64,000 nucleotides of DNA from Ignavibacteria bacterium (GCA_020635205.1 JACKAE010000005.1:310001-374000), one strand, 5' to 3'; shown: positions 25,286 through 34,073, numbered from the stretch's first letter. The notes: generated by a model from the sequence alone, not told the origin. Numbers and translations: made by a program.

Positions 25286-25547
25286 GAGAGGATTACTCTG
25301 TCACGGCACAGGCAAATCTCTGAAATGTGCCGATAAGCGTTTCCGAAAGTACCGAGCAAAACTACGGAAGCTGAAATGGTCGAGCCGATATGCTCACATC
25401 GAATTACGAACGGAGAGAGGTAAGTAGAGGGGATGGGGTTGTAGGGATAGGGGATAGAAAAATGCATTGATTCTTGATAGCTCTATAAAGAAGTTCTGCT
25501 GGTAGCTTTCCAACATAACCCGTTCTCATCTATTCGGAGCATCACGT

Positions 25548-26873
25548 ATGAACATCCGATTTATCAACCACGCCTCCTTCATTCTCGACTTTAATGGTGT
25601 ACGCATTATCCACGATCCGTGGCTGTTCGGCAGCGCATTCAATAATGGGTGGGATCTTCTCTGCAACTCCTCATTTGAAATGGAAGAATTTCGCCACATT
25701 AACTACATCTGGTTTTCACACGAACACCCCGATCACTTCTCTCCCCCAGTTTTAAAGAGTATTCCAGAAGAAATACGAAAGGGGATAACGGTGCTCTTCC
25801 AGAAGACCCGAGACCGGAAGGTGATCGATTTTTGTGCGAAGCTCGGATTTCAGACGCAGGAATTGCCGCACGAAAAACCAGTGCAGCTTGCCGACGACAT
25901 TGAGGTTATCTGTGGGAATGTCCCCTTCTTCGATTCTTGGATTCTCTACAATTGCAATGGAACCCGGGTTCTTAACATTAACGACTGCGTTGTGGATGGG
26001 GATGGAAATGCTGAGGATATTCGAAATGTGACTGGTGAAGTTGACCTTCTCTTCACTCAATTCAGTTACGCTGCCTGGAAGGGGAATCCTGCCGACAAAG
26101 CGTTGCGGGAAGATTCTGCCCGGTCGAAGTTAGAGATTATGGGGAGACAGATCAAGGTCTTCAAGCCGCAGTGGACGATTCCATTTGCCAGCTTCGTCTA
26201 CTTCTCGCACGAAGAGAATCGCTACAACAACGACAGCATTAATACTCCGCACGATGCTGTGACGGCAATTGAGGAAGCGGAGTCGCAACCGATCCTTCTC
26301 TATCCTGCAGATGTTTGGGAAGTTGGAAGTGCGTGGGATAACGAGCCAGTTTTGGAGAAGTACCAGAGTGACTACGAACTCTCAGGTAAACCATTCCACA
26401 CTGCCGGGACTGTGTCGGAGGTTGGATTGATGGAGTCGGCTGCGAAATATGTTGAGCGGATTCGTTCTCGAAACAACTCTTTCCTGATCGGTTTGATTCG
26501 TCGAATTCCAGGTCTTGGCTTCTTTCAACCTCTCAACCTTTTTATCTACGATCTCGGTTCAGTCTATCAGTTCTCTTTTACTCGCGGTCTTATAAAGGTA
26601 GAGGAGCATAGTGCCTATGACGTTCGGATGCACTCGGAAAATCTCGACTACATTTTCCGATTCGACTGGGGCTACGACACACTGACTGTGAATGGCAGGT
26701 TTGAGGCCGACATGAATGGGTTTGGCAAGATGACGAAACTCTTCGCAATTGGTCCACTCAACAACACCGGACGATTCATCAACTCCCGACTTCTCTTCGA
26801 CGTTCGGGTTATTACCTCTTTCCTTCGTGCGCTCCGGAAGTTTATGCGGCGACTGCGAGCGCACGGAGTGTAG
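25548..26873 (+). CDS. Metallo-beta-lactamase-fold hydrolase
   Basis: A 441-residue protein whose N-terminal half is an MBL-fold domain of the UlaG / CMP-Neu5Ac-hydroxylase-like type: INHASFIL, HDPWLFGSAF (metal-ligand Asp region), and the canonical HxHxDH as FSHEHPDHFS near residue 68. LNINDCVVD and FTQFSYAAW follow. The C-terminal half (from about residue 270) lacks a recognisable domain and may bind substrate. In sialic-acid hydroxylases the MBL domain is joined to a Rieske centre; no Rieske Cys/His pair is visible here, so that activity is unlikely. The gene is monocistronic, with ATG at 25548 and an upstream CLC gene in divergent orientation. Confidence 0.85.
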   Translation: MNIRFINHASFILDFNGVRIIHDPWLFGSAFNNGWDLLCNSSFEMEEFRHINYIWFSHEHPDHFSPPVLKSIPEEIRKGITVLFQKTRDRKVIDFCAKLGFQTQELPHEKPVQLADDIEVICGNVPFFDSWILYNCNGTRVLNINDCVVDGDGNAEDIRNVTGEVDLLFTQFSYAAWKGNPADKALREDSARSKLEIMGRQIKVFKPQWTIPFASFVYFSHEENRYNNDSINTPHDAVTAIEEAESQPILLYPADVWEVGSAWDNEPVLEKYQSDYELSGKPFHTAGTVSEVGLMESAAKYVERIRSRNNSFLIGLIRRIPGLGFFQPLNLFIYDLGSVYQFSFTRGLIKVEEHSAYDVRMHSENLDYIFRFDWGYDTLTVNGRFEADMNGFGKMTKLFAIGPLNNTGRFINSRLLFDVRVITSFLRALRKFMRRLRAHGV

Positions 26874-27006
26874 GGCGGAACCGACAGGTGTGCATATTAT
26901 ATACTTATATACTATGTGGGAAACGATGCTGAAGTACGGGTAACGTTGATCCTGAACTGGCGTGAGCACAGACTGCACTACCATTCCACATTACATCGTT
27001 GGTTTT

Positions 27007-27753
27007 ATGAACGTTTTTCTGTTCCTGCTTGGTCTTCTCTCGTTCACTTCATTCTGCAGTGCGCAGACCACTGAATTGACCAAAGTGCCTGCAACCGGAG
27101 ATTCCATTCCTGCACTTGTTCCCGCTGGCTGGCACTTGCTTGATTCGGCAACAGGAGACCTGAATAAGGATCGCCTCGACGATCTTGTTCTGGTGATAGA
27201 AGCAGACAAAGAGGAAAGCGAGCAAGAGAGAACATGGGGAGATGAGGCGCGAACGCTGGTCGTTTATTTCAAGCAGAAGAGAGGAGGATATCAATATGCT
27301 GTTCAGGCCGACAATCTCGTGATGCTGGCGAGCGGCGGAGGCATTATGGGGGATCCCTACGAAGGGGTGAAAGTAGACCGGGGGTCGTTCCTTATCAATT
27401 TTTACGGGGGCAGCAGTGGTCGGTGGGGAGAGACCTATCGGTTCAGGTTCCAGGAGGGGGACTGGTATCTCATTGGATCTACAGAATACTCAATGTCAAC
27501 ACACACTGGTGAGTACTATTCATCCGACTATAACCTCCTGACCGGTGAACTGGAGATTGCCAGTGGAAATGAATTCGGAGAGACCTGTGTTCAGTGTGAT
27601 GATTGCGAGGATTGTCCATCCTGTAGTGATTGTGATGAGTGTCAGAAGTGTACCAAAGAGGAGGTGATCCGAAAGAGAGTTGCCAGAAAACCTCTCCCCA
27701 CGCTTCGTGAATTTGGAATAGCGAGTTGGGGCAACCCAGATCGTGATGACTGA
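27007..27753 (+). CDS. Secreted protein with VCBS/FG-GAP-like motif and a CxxC ladder
   Basis: I start at ATG 27007, giving a signal peptide MNVFLFLLGLLSFTSFCSAQ; a GTG at 26962 is in frame but adds a non-signal prefix. The 248-residue product has a segment GDLNKDRLDDLVLVIE, the calcium-binding loop type of FG-GAP/VCBS proteins, followed by a beta-rich region (GSFLINFYGGSSGRWGETYR). Near the C-terminus eight Cys occur at residues 194, 197, 200, 203, 206, 209, 212 and 215, each two residues apart and interspersed with Asp/Glu. A short basic tail follows. The Cys ladder could bind metal or form disulfides; no family with it is known to me. Confidence 0.75.
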   Translation: MNVFLFLLGLLSFTSFCSAQTTELTKVPATGDSIPALVPAGWHLLDSATGDLNKDRLDDLVLVIEADKEESEQERTWGDEARTLVVYFKQKRGGYQYAVQADNLVMLASGGGIMGDPYEGVKVDRGSFLINFYGGSSGRWGETYRFRFQEGDWYLIGSTEYSMSTHTGEYYSSDYNLLTGELEIASGNEFGETCVQCDDCEDCPSCSDCDECQKCTKEEVIRKRVARKPLPTLREFGIASWGNPDRDD

Positions 27754-27772
27754 GAACTCCGAAAAAGTTCTC
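27752..27772 (+). terminator. Hairpin after the CxxC-ladder gene
   Basis: Arms GAGAACT (27752-27758) and AGTTCTC (27766-27772) pair across a 7-base loop. They overlap the stop codon and are followed by a pyrimidine-rich tract (CCTTCCGTATCTTCC). Confidence 0.45.
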
Positions 27773-27837
27773 TCCCTTCCGTATCTTCCTTTCCTTTTAT
27801 CATAGCCGGAATTAATTCCCGGTCTTTGCTGTACTCG

Positions 27838-28620
27838 ATGAGCATTCGCACCTTCATTCAAGACATTGCCGAGAAAGATCGCTGGAAGGCGGCGCAGCGG
27901 CGAGAGCAAATTTTTTATTCGCGCCGCTCGGAGGCTATCGACAAGGAGGAGTACTTCCGGCTCCACCAAGCCTATTGGCGTACGATGCTCGCGGAGTTGC
28001 CGGAACTCAAGTTCTCCGACGACGGCCTCTACATCGACGTTGGCTGCGGCCCGACGACCGTTTTGATGTCAGTGCCGAAGGGGGAGAAGATCGGGGTTGA
28101 CCCTCTCATTAGCTTCTACCGAGAGAACTTTCACTTAGCTGAAGATGTTCAGTTTATTGAGGGGAAAGTGGAAGACTTGAATCGTCTGGTAGATAGAAAG
28201 GCGGATGCAATCTTCGGGATGAACTCGCTCGACCACATCGACAACCTTTCGATTGTTCCGGCAGTTCTTGCACGACAGTTGAAGCCCGAAGGATACCTTG
28301 TTGTGTTGCTGAACGTGACGAAGTCGAGAGTGCTCGGGGGAATCTACTCCGCGCTCGGCCTCTACCGCATTCTCGACCCAACGCATCCCCACCATTTCGA
28401 CTCACACAAACATGTCTCCCGCTTCTTCTCTGGATCGTTCGAAACGCTTCGGGCAATCAACGTCTCCCATATCAGGTCGAGCCAGACCGAGACAGAAGAG
28501 GAACGAGAAGTTGTCGTGCGGAAAGCTCCGTTGATAAAACGAATGATCTTTGCCTTCTTAGAGTCGATCAAGAAGCAGGAGACCTATCTCTTCCTAATGA
28601 AGCCGAAGGGGAGTGAATAA
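27838..28620 (+). CDS. SAM-dependent methyltransferase
   Basis: A 260-residue class I methyltransferase. The SAM-binding motif I is YIDVGCGPTTVLM (about residues 59-71), followed by an acidic end of strand 2 in IGVDPL. A motif IV region, ADAIFGMNSLDHIDNL, follows, and KPEGYLVVLLNVTK corresponds to the post-IV strand. The N-terminus is a charged helix (IRTFIQDIAEKDRWKAAQRREQ). The target molecule is unknown; class I enzymes of this size act on lipids, sugars or small metabolites. I chose ATG 27838 over an in-frame upstream non-ATG codon at 27826. A near-palindrome GCCGGAATTAATTCCCGG lies 15-30 bases upstream. An IS110 element is inserted after it. Confidence 0.82.
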   Translation: MSIRTFIQDIAEKDRWKAAQRREQIFYSRRSEAIDKEEYFRLHQAYWRTMLAELPELKFSDDGLYIDVGCGPTTVLMSVPKGEKIGVDPLISFYRENFHLAEDVQFIEGKVEDLNRLVDRKADAIFGMNSLDHIDNLSIVPAVLARQLKPEGYLVVLLNVTKSRVLGGIYSALGLYRILDPTHPHHFDSHKHVSRFFSGSFETLRAINVSHIRSSQTETEEEREVVVRKAPLIKRMIFAFLESIKKQETYLFLMKPKGSE

Positions 28621-28758
28621 TTTCTCTCTCCGATTGTAGAGTCGGCAGTTCAGGTCTGATGCGTGTCAGTGTTGTGATAAGAGGGGTTGGCCGTAAGAGT
28701 ATCACCACCAAGGTACTGTGTTTCGGCACAAGGAAGAAGTTGTAAAAATCATCACGAG

Positions 28759-29763
28759 TTAAATGCGTGCAGGATTGTAGTCTTCCCCACTCAGCCAAAT
28801 TGCATAGAAGACACGCAAGAGTTTTCGTGCGACAGCAACAATAGCTGCTTTCTTCTGTCCTCCATTGCCTTGACACAGACGTTCATAGAATCGTCGCATC
28901 TGTTCGTCAGATCGGATCGAGGCTAAGGCTGGCATGTACAAACATGTCCGTAAGCGGCAATTTCCCCGCTTGCTGATATAGCTAGGACCTCGCTTGGTGC
29001 CCGACTCTTGATGGACAATATCCAACCCTGCATAGCTGATCACCTGCTTGACTGAGCGCACCAAGGCAAAGCCGTTTGTCTCGGCCAAGATCGTCGCGAT
29101 GGTCATCAGCCCAACCCCCTTGATTGTCTGAAGCTGCTTGATGCGACCACGAAAATCATCATCATTGTGAAGTACCTCCGTGATCTGCTGCTCGACCTCG
29201 CGAATCTGTGAGGCAAAGAAACGCAACTGCTGCTGAAGACGCCCGCGATGCGAGACCGAGGGCTTGTAGCTGGCCGAGAGCGCATGCAGCCGATTGCGTA
29301 CCTGGCTCTGTTGTGTAATCAGGCTCTGGCGTTCACGAACCAACGCTTTCAACTCTTGCATCAACTCTGTGGCTGGCTCCCACGTATCGAGACGGCGTTC
29401 GAGTGCCAAACGACACAGAAGACGAGCATCAACCCGATCAGTCTTTGTCTTGACCGAGGTACTCCGACTGAACTGCTTGACTGCCGTTGGGAGCATCACA
29501 CAAAAGCGTGCTCCAGCATTGGAGAGTCCATAGGCTACCTCCTCATAGTAGACACCGGTTGCCTCCATCAGATACCATAGATCGACTCCCTCTTGGCGAT
29601 GCGTGTGTGCCCACTGCTGAAGAGATGCGATCCCTTCAGCGGTGTTGGCAAACGTGCCCTCAGCGATGATGCTGATACGTTGTTCTGCGTCAATGCGTCC
29701 AAAGCAGACTGCTAAGGAGTCCTTTGAGATGTCAATACCGACTGCTTCTTTGAGAACGTGCAT
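28759..29763 (-). CDS. IS110-family transposase (bridge-RNA recombinase type)
   Basis: A full-length 334-residue DEDD transposase. The RuvC-like N-terminal domain has GIDISKD (Asp11), LMEATGVYYE (Glu67) and TKTDRVDARLL (Asp109 and Asp112), the four acidic residues of the family. The C-terminal transposase_20 part contains IKGVGLMTIATILAE and YAGLDIVHQESGTKRG, where Ser254 lies in the position of the catalytic Ser of the IS110 recombinases. It ends with KAAIVAVARKLLRVFYAIW. In this family the enzyme is guided by a bridge RNA from a non-coding end of the element. The frame is intact, so the element may still be active. Nearby genes show no damage from its insertion. Confidence 0.95.
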   Translation of the reverse strand: MHVLKEAVGIDISKDSLAVCFGRIDAEQRISIIAEGTFANTAEGIASLQQWAHTHRQEGVDLWYLMEATGVYYEEVAYGLSNAGARFCVMLPTAVKQFSRSTSVKTKTDRVDARLLCRLALERRLDTWEPATELMQELKALVRERQSLITQQSQVRNRLHALSASYKPSVSHRGRLQQQLRFFASQIREVEQQITEVLHNDDDFRGRIKQLQTIKGVGLMTIATILAETNGFALVRSVKQVISYAGLDIVHQESGTKRGPSYISKRGNCRLRTCLYMPALASIRSDEQMRRFYERLCQGNGGQKKAAIVAVARKLLRVFYAIWLSGEDYNPARI

Positions 29764-29990
29764 CTGTTGTTGCTTTGGTCTAATGCCACACCGCGAGATC
29801 TCTGCTGGACTTCTCTGGTTATCATAGGAGCTCGCTCATTGACGGCTCTGAGTACTGTCGAGTCTTTTGCTGAGATCCTCAACAACCGAGGGACAATTCT
29901 TGGTGAGGCATCCTCTGTTGGTGCATGACACTAATGATCTCCTCGGCTGCTGCGGAGTAGCTTTCTTGTCTGTTGATTATTTGTTAAACT
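29764..29990 (-). ncRNA. Candidate bridge RNA region of the IS110 element
   Basis: The non-coding stretch directly upstream of the transposase start, read on the minus strand, is in the position where IS110-group elements encode their bridge RNA. A possible stem pairs the segments near 29922-29930 (minus strand CAACAGAGG) and 29880-29891 (CCTCGGTTGTTG), enclosing about 30 bases that could be a guide loop. Another short hairpin lies at 29940-29958 (CTCC/GGAG). This is position plus weak hand folding only, without conservation data. Confidence 0.35.
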
Positions 29991-30079
29991 TTGCCCCTCA
30001 TAACATACCAGAGCACCAAGGGAATACAATGCCGATAGCATACTTAACCTGCCATCTCTATCGAACTCTGTGTTGAACT

Positions 30080-30874
30080 ATGAAGTGTCGTCTCTGCGGT
30101 GGGAATGATCTTTCCCTCTACTATACGCAAGGATCAGAAGATCAATTTCGCTTCTATAAGTGTAGCCGGTGTGAACTGGTAAACCTCGATCTGACGGGTC
30201 TGAACCTGATTGAACATCAGGAGAAGTACGCGACGGAATACCTCGATCCAGATGATCCGTTCATTAACCGTGGTTCCCTTGCCAGCTACCAGTTTATTCG
30301 TCGCCATCTCCCGAAGCCGGGACGCTTTCTCGACGTAGGGTGTGGAAACGGTGCACTCCTCGCAGCGGCACAGCGAGAAGGGTGGAATGTACGAGGGCTT
30401 GAGCTTTCCGAATTTTTAGCGCAAAATGTTCGCGAGCGATTTGGGGTTGAGGTTGATGTCTCCGACTTCCTCACGTGGCGACCAACCGACTCTGGGTTCG
30501 ATCTCGTCTCCTTACGCCACGTGTTGGAGCACTTGCCTAACTCGTTGGGAGCAATGGGGAGCATCAACCAACTTCTGCGAATGGGAGGGCACGCCTTGTT
30601 GGAGTTCCCGAACATTGAGGGCATCAGTTTCAACGTAAAGCGGAGTTTAGCAAAGGTTGGCTTGCACAAGAAAAGGTATGCAGATAGCTGGCGTCCCGGA
30701 CACTGCAACGAATTCAGCCGAAACTCTTTTCGATATTTAGCAGAGGAGACAGGATTCTCCGTGAAAGTCTGGGAGACCTACGCCTACAGTCCAATCAAGA
30801 ACTTTCTCTACAATCATATCCCAATTGGAACGAAAGCGAGAGTACTTATCGAGAAGATCGAAACATTACCGTAG
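30080..30874 (+). CDS. Class I SAM-dependent methyltransferase with N-terminal zinc ribbon
   Basis: A 264-residue protein. The N-terminus MKCRLCGG..FYKCSRCELV holds two CxxC pairs, the zinc-ribbon found ahead of many Methyltransf_23-type enzymes of cell-surface glycan loci. Motif I is FLDVGCGNGALLAAA near residue 82, followed by GLELSEF. Then come DLVSLRHVLEHLPN (with the typical HVLEH) and GGHALLEFPNIEG. The acceptor is probably a sugar or lipid-linked intermediate, but this is inference from the family. ATG at 30080 lies right of the IS110 element. Together with the methyltransferase at 27838 it may be part of a formerly continuous group. The reading frame looks complete. Confidence 0.85.
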   Translation: MKCRLCGGNDLSLYYTQGSEDQFRFYKCSRCELVNLDLTGLNLIEHQEKYATEYLDPDDPFINRGSLASYQFIRRHLPKPGRFLDVGCGNGALLAAAQREGWNVRGLELSEFLAQNVRERFGVEVDVSDFLTWRPTDSGFDLVSLRHVLEHLPNSLGAMGSINQLLRMGGHALLEFPNIEGISFNVKRSLAKVGLHKKRYADSWRPGHCNEFSRNSFRYLAEETGFSVKVWETYAYSPIKNFLYNHIPIGTKARVLIEKIETLP

Positions 30875-31071
30875 CGAGTTTTGTGTGATAAGTGTGTGAG
30901 TGTAAGAGCGTGGTAGTGAATGAGTGCGGCGTCTTCATCATCTATCCTCCTCACACTCATGGCTGATAACCAAAAAGTCTCGCTGCATTCCTCTTTGCGT
31001 CTTTACGTTCCTTTGCGCGGTGCTTCCATGTTTCATACAGTGGCAAGTAGCCAGGTGAACTACCTAAGAAG

Positions 31072-31102
31072 AAGCCTCTCCGACTATAGATCGAAGAGGC
31101 TT
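31072..31102 (-). terminator. Terminator downstream of gap
   Basis: Arms AAGCCTCT (31072-31079) and AGAGGCTT (31095-31102) pair perfectly. On the minus strand the hairpin is followed by CTTCTTAGG. It lies about 45 bp beyond the gap stop. The rest of 30875-31071 holds a TGTGTGAGTGTAAGAG low-complexity tract and a CTCTTTGCGTCTTTACG repeat, with no gene. Confidence 0.6.
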
Positions 31103-31145
31103 AATGAAAAAACTCACAGCGAATGGTTCGTTTCACACTCGGAAC

Positions 31146-32138
31146 TTACGCTCCAACCTTCTCTACAAGGTCAACGATTCGGGTTGAGTAGCCGAATTCG
31201 TTATCGTACCAACCGACAACCTTCACGAGGTTTCCACTCACCATTGTCAGGGGAGCGTCGAAGATGCAGGAGTGCTCGTTTCCAACAATGTCGCTGGAGA
31301 CAATTGGGTCTTCGGAATATTCGAGAATTCCCTTCATGCTTCCCTCGGCTGCCTGCTTGAACGCAGCGTTAATTTCTTCTACTGAGACTTCTCGCTGAAG
31401 CGTTGCTGTGAGGTCTGTGAGGGAACCATCAGGTGTTGGCACGCGGAGTGCAAAGCCGTCGAGCTTCCCTTGCAGTTCAGGTAGAACAAGACCAACTGCC
31501 TTTGCTGCGCCGGTTGTTGTTGGGATAATGTTGACGGCGGCAGCACGTGCGCGACGCAAGTCTTTGTGGGGAAGGTCAAGAATGCGCTGATCGTTTGTGT
31601 AGGAGTGAACGGTTGTCATGTAGCCACGCTCAATACCGAAGGTGTCGTTCAGTACTTTCACCATCGGTGCAAGGCAGTTTGTGGTGCAGCTTGCGTTGGA
31701 GAGAATGTTAACATCGGGTGTAATATCGCCGTCGTTGACGCCAAGCACAACCGTTGCATCCAACGCATCCTTTGCCGGAGCTGTCAGCACAACTTTACGT
31801 GCGCCGTTGTCGATATGCTTTTGCAGTGCCTCCCACTTAGTGTAGACACCGGTTGACTCTACCACAACATCGATTTCACCCCACTTCAAATCTTCGATAT
31901 TCCGCTCTGCGCTGATGGCTATCCGGTCGCCATCTACAATCAGATCGTTTCCATCAACTTCGATTGCTCCATCAAAGCGTCCGTGAATCGAGTCATATTT
32001 CAACAAGTGAGCGAGCGTCTTTGCGTCGGTCAGGTCGTTGATACCGACAACGTCAAAGGTTCCCTTCCGGGCGTGAGCCTGGCGGAAAACGAGGCGACCA
32101 ATACGGCCAAAGCCGTTGATAGCAATGCGAATAGCCAT
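31146..32138 (-). CDS. gap: Glyceraldehyde-3-phosphate dehydrogenase
   Basis: Phosphorylating GAPDH of glycolysis, 330 residues, cytoplasmic. The Rossmann motif INGFGRIGRLVFR is at residues 7-19. The catalytic Cys151 is in SNASCTTNCLAP. The substrate-binding TVHSYTNDQ and RRARAAAVNIIPTTTGAAKAV segments are intact, and the C-terminal WYDNEFGYS is canonical. The active-site His follows in the TVHS segment. The ATG at 32138 directly begins MAIRIAINGFG. It is a single gene with its own downstream hairpin at 31072-31102. Nothing unusual is noted. Confidence 0.97.
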   Translation of the reverse strand: MAIRIAINGFGRIGRLVFRQAHARKGTFDVVGINDLTDAKTLAHLLKYDSIHGRFDGAIEVDGNDLIVDGDRIAISAERNIEDLKWGEIDVVVESTGVYTKWEALQKHIDNGARKVVLTAPAKDALDATVVLGVNDGDITPDVNILSNASCTTNCLAPMVKVLNDTFGIERGYMTTVHSYTNDQRILDLPHKDLRRARAAAVNIIPTTTGAAKAVGLVLPELQGKLDGFALRVPTPDGSLTDLTATLQREVSVEEINAAFKQAAEGSMKGILEYSEDPIVSSDIVGNEHSCIFDAPLTMVSGNLVKVVGWYDNEFGYSTRIVDLVEKVGA

Positions 32139-32310
32139 GAACGTGTGTAGTTTTTGTGGACGTTTTCAAGTGAAGTAGATCAACTTACGAAGTAGGGGAG
32201 AGAGGGGGGGTGAATTTATATTTCGGATTGGGGATTTTGGATCGCAGATTGGCGTATTTCGTCGGGATATTTTAGCCTGAATCGAAAAAAAAGGGATATG
32301 GCGTCTATAG

Positions 32311-32904
32311 TCAACAATCCATAATCTTCTTCAGTCGAGCGTCTACAATCTCCTCCAAATCCTTCCCAAACCAGATAATTCCTTCAGGGTGTCCGGCCAT
32401 TACTACAATCTTCTCTTCGGGCAGATTGCTCTCCCTCCAAAGACGTTCGATTTCCCAAGCCATCTCCGGCGTGCCGTAGGGAACCTCTGTAAGTGTTGTT
32501 GGGACGGTGTTCATCAGACGTTCCCACATCTCACGGTTGTGGATGTGGATTACTCCACCAATTTCATGATCGAGTCGGTAGAGTGCGGCGTGCGTTAGTG
32601 CCTCAGAGGATGCGGCAACTGGACCACGGCAGATCAGACTATTCTGCTCGATGTTTGTCTCGACAACTTCGCAGAACCCTTCCGAACCAAGCTCCGTTAT
32701 CCCACCAGTCTGCGTGCCACTAATGATAAATCCTTCCTCTGATCTCATGCTGATATTCCCGTAGCCGACACCATCCGGGTAGAGGCCGATGTACCCTGCA
32801 TCATAGCAACGTTGGCGAGCCTCTATCAGAGGTGCGAGTTCGTCCGCATCCAGAGGATCAGTCTTGATCCAGTTGTAGCGATATTTGGTTACTCCATCAT
32901 CCAT
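32311..32904 (-). CDS. Class II aldolase/adducin-fold protein, possible MtnB
   Basis: I start at ATG 32904 (MDDGVTKYRYNW), since the open frame upstream is filled with a CAAAGTCGCAAAGG-type repeat. The 197-residue product matches the class II aldolase fold: GVGYGNISMR with the phosphate-binding loop, FIISGTQTGGI, the Ala/Ser/Glu region AASSEALTHAALY, and the metal-ligand HIHNREMWERL. A third His occurs in MAGHPEGIIWFG. In the family these act on sugar phosphates with zinc. The gene directly upstream is mtnA, whose product yields methylthioribulose-1-phosphate; the dehydratase MtnB is a class II aldolase homologue, so this could be MtnB. That is inferred from context, and activity towards another substrate remains possible. 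Confidence 0.7.
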   Translation of the reverse strand: MDDGVTKYRYNWIKTDPLDADELAPLIEARQRCYDAGYIGLYPDGVGYGNISMRSEEGFIISGTQTGGITELGSEGFCEVVETNIEQNSLICRGPVAASSEALTHAALYRLDHEIGGVIHIHNREMWERLMNTVPTTLTEVPYGTPEMAWEIERLWRESNLPEEKIVVMAGHPEGIIWFGKDLEEIVDARLKKIMDC

Positions 32905-32975
32905 TGGCAAAGCTGATTGCACAAAGTCGCAAAGGAACGCAATCCGCCAAGGCGGGCACAAAGAGGAGAGAACAG

Positions 32976-34073
32976 TTAATGGTTGGTGCTTGGTTCATGA
33001 GAGAAGAGTTTGCAGAGGTCATCTTTGTTTGCGTGGGATATACCCTTTTCAGTGATGATGCCAGTTATCAGTCGGGCTGGCGTTACGTCGAAGCCGTAGT
33101 TTGCTGTGGGTGAGTTCTCAGGTGTGATCGTTACGCTACACGTTTTACCCTTGCTGCTTCCAGTGATTGTGCTGACCTCTCCACCACTTCGCTCTTCAAT
33201 TGGGATATCTTCCCCCCGCTCCATGTTCCAATCGATGGTTGAAGAGGGGAGGGCAACGTAGAACGGAATGTTGTTGTCCCTCGCAGCCAGTGCTTTTGTG
33301 TAGGTTCCAATCTTATTGCAAGCATCACCGTTCGACGTAAGCCTATCGCAGCCGACAATCACCAGGTCGACCATCCCACGAGCCATTACGTGTCCCGCCG
33401 CGTTGTCTGGAATTATCGTGTGTGGAATGCCTGCCTCAGCAAGCTCGAACGCTGTCAGCTTTGCCCCCTGCAGGCGTGGGCGCGTTTCATCAACCCAGAC
33501 GTGGAGATCGATTCCTCTCTCGTGGGCTACGTAAATTGGTGATGTTGCCGTTCCATATTCCACGCAGGCCAAGCGTCCTGCATTGCAGTGGGTTAAGATG
33601 TTGACTCTTCCTTTGTGCGTGGCAATCTCTTCAATCAACTTCAAGCCCTGCTGCCCGATCTCTTTGCACATCTCCACATCTTCCTCAGTAATCTTCTCTG
33701 CCTCGTTGAAGAGAGCCTCAACTACGCTGCCAGAATCTTTCCTCTCAGCCAAGAGACGAAGCTGCCGTTCCAATCCCCAGGCAAGGTTGACTGCGGTTGG
33801 TCTCGTCGCCCGAAGTTTTGTAGCTGCCTCCACCATCTTCTCGGTGAAGTTCTCCTCTCCATCATTCTCTCGGGCGGCAAGCCACATCCCGTAGGCAGCC
33901 GTCACACCTATCAGCGGAGCACCGCGCACAACCATTTCTTGAATTGCGTGAATAGCTCCCTCGGTCGAGTCAATAAAAAACGTCTCTACTTTTCCGGGAA
34001 GAAGTCGTTGGTCGATAACGAAGATTCCAGTCCGTTCTTCGTTGAGCCAGATTGATCTGCGATGGTATTCCAT
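32976..34073 (-). CDS. mtnA: Methylthioribose-1-phosphate isomerase
   Basis: Converts 5-methylthioribose-1-phosphate to methylthioribulose-1-phosphate in methionine salvage. I begin at ATG 34073 (MEYHRRSIWLNEERTG), giving 365 residues, the normal length; the open frame further upstream runs through GAGTGTGTGAGTA repeats and is not credible. Visible motifs are RGAPLIGVTAAYG, PTAVNLAWGLER, LTHCNAGRLAC with the active-site Cys, CDRLTSNGDACNKIGTY with the catalytic Asp, and YVALPSSTIDW. The same fold occurs in eIF2B-type proteins, but length and active-site residues favour MtnA. A class II aldolase gene follows 71 bp downstream. Confidence 0.93.
   Translation of the reverse strand: MEYHRRSIWLNEERTGIFVIDQRLLPGKVETFFIDSTEGAIHAIQEMVVRGAPLIGVTAAYGMWLAARENDGEENFTEKMVEAATKLRATRPTAVNLAWGLERQLRLLAERKDSGSVVEALFNEAEKITEEDVEMCKEIGQQGLKLIEEIATHKGRVNILTHCNAGRLACVEYGTATSPIYVAHERGIDLHVWVDETRPRLQGAKLTAFELAEAGIPHTIIPDNAAGHVMARGMVDLVIVGCDRLTSNGDACNKIGTYTKALAARDNNIPFYVALPSSTIDWNMERGEDIPIEERSGGEVSTITGSSKGKTCSVTITPENSPTANYGFDVTPARLITGIITEKGISHANKDDLCKLFSHEPSTNH

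Larger units (their letters stand above)
28640..30060. mobile_element. IS110-family insertion sequence (ends not resolved)
   Basis: An intact IS110-type transposase gene on the minus strand is flanked by unusually non-coding DNA: about 138 bp on its 3' side and about 316 bp on its 5' side, between two methyltransferase genes. IS110 elements lack clear terminal inverted repeats and make no target duplication, so I could not place the boundaries. The coordinates given are outer limits. Confidence 0.7.

Noticed and set aside
25548..26873. Sialic acid hydroxylase
   Set aside because: The MBL fold fits, but no Rieske Cys-His motif is present.
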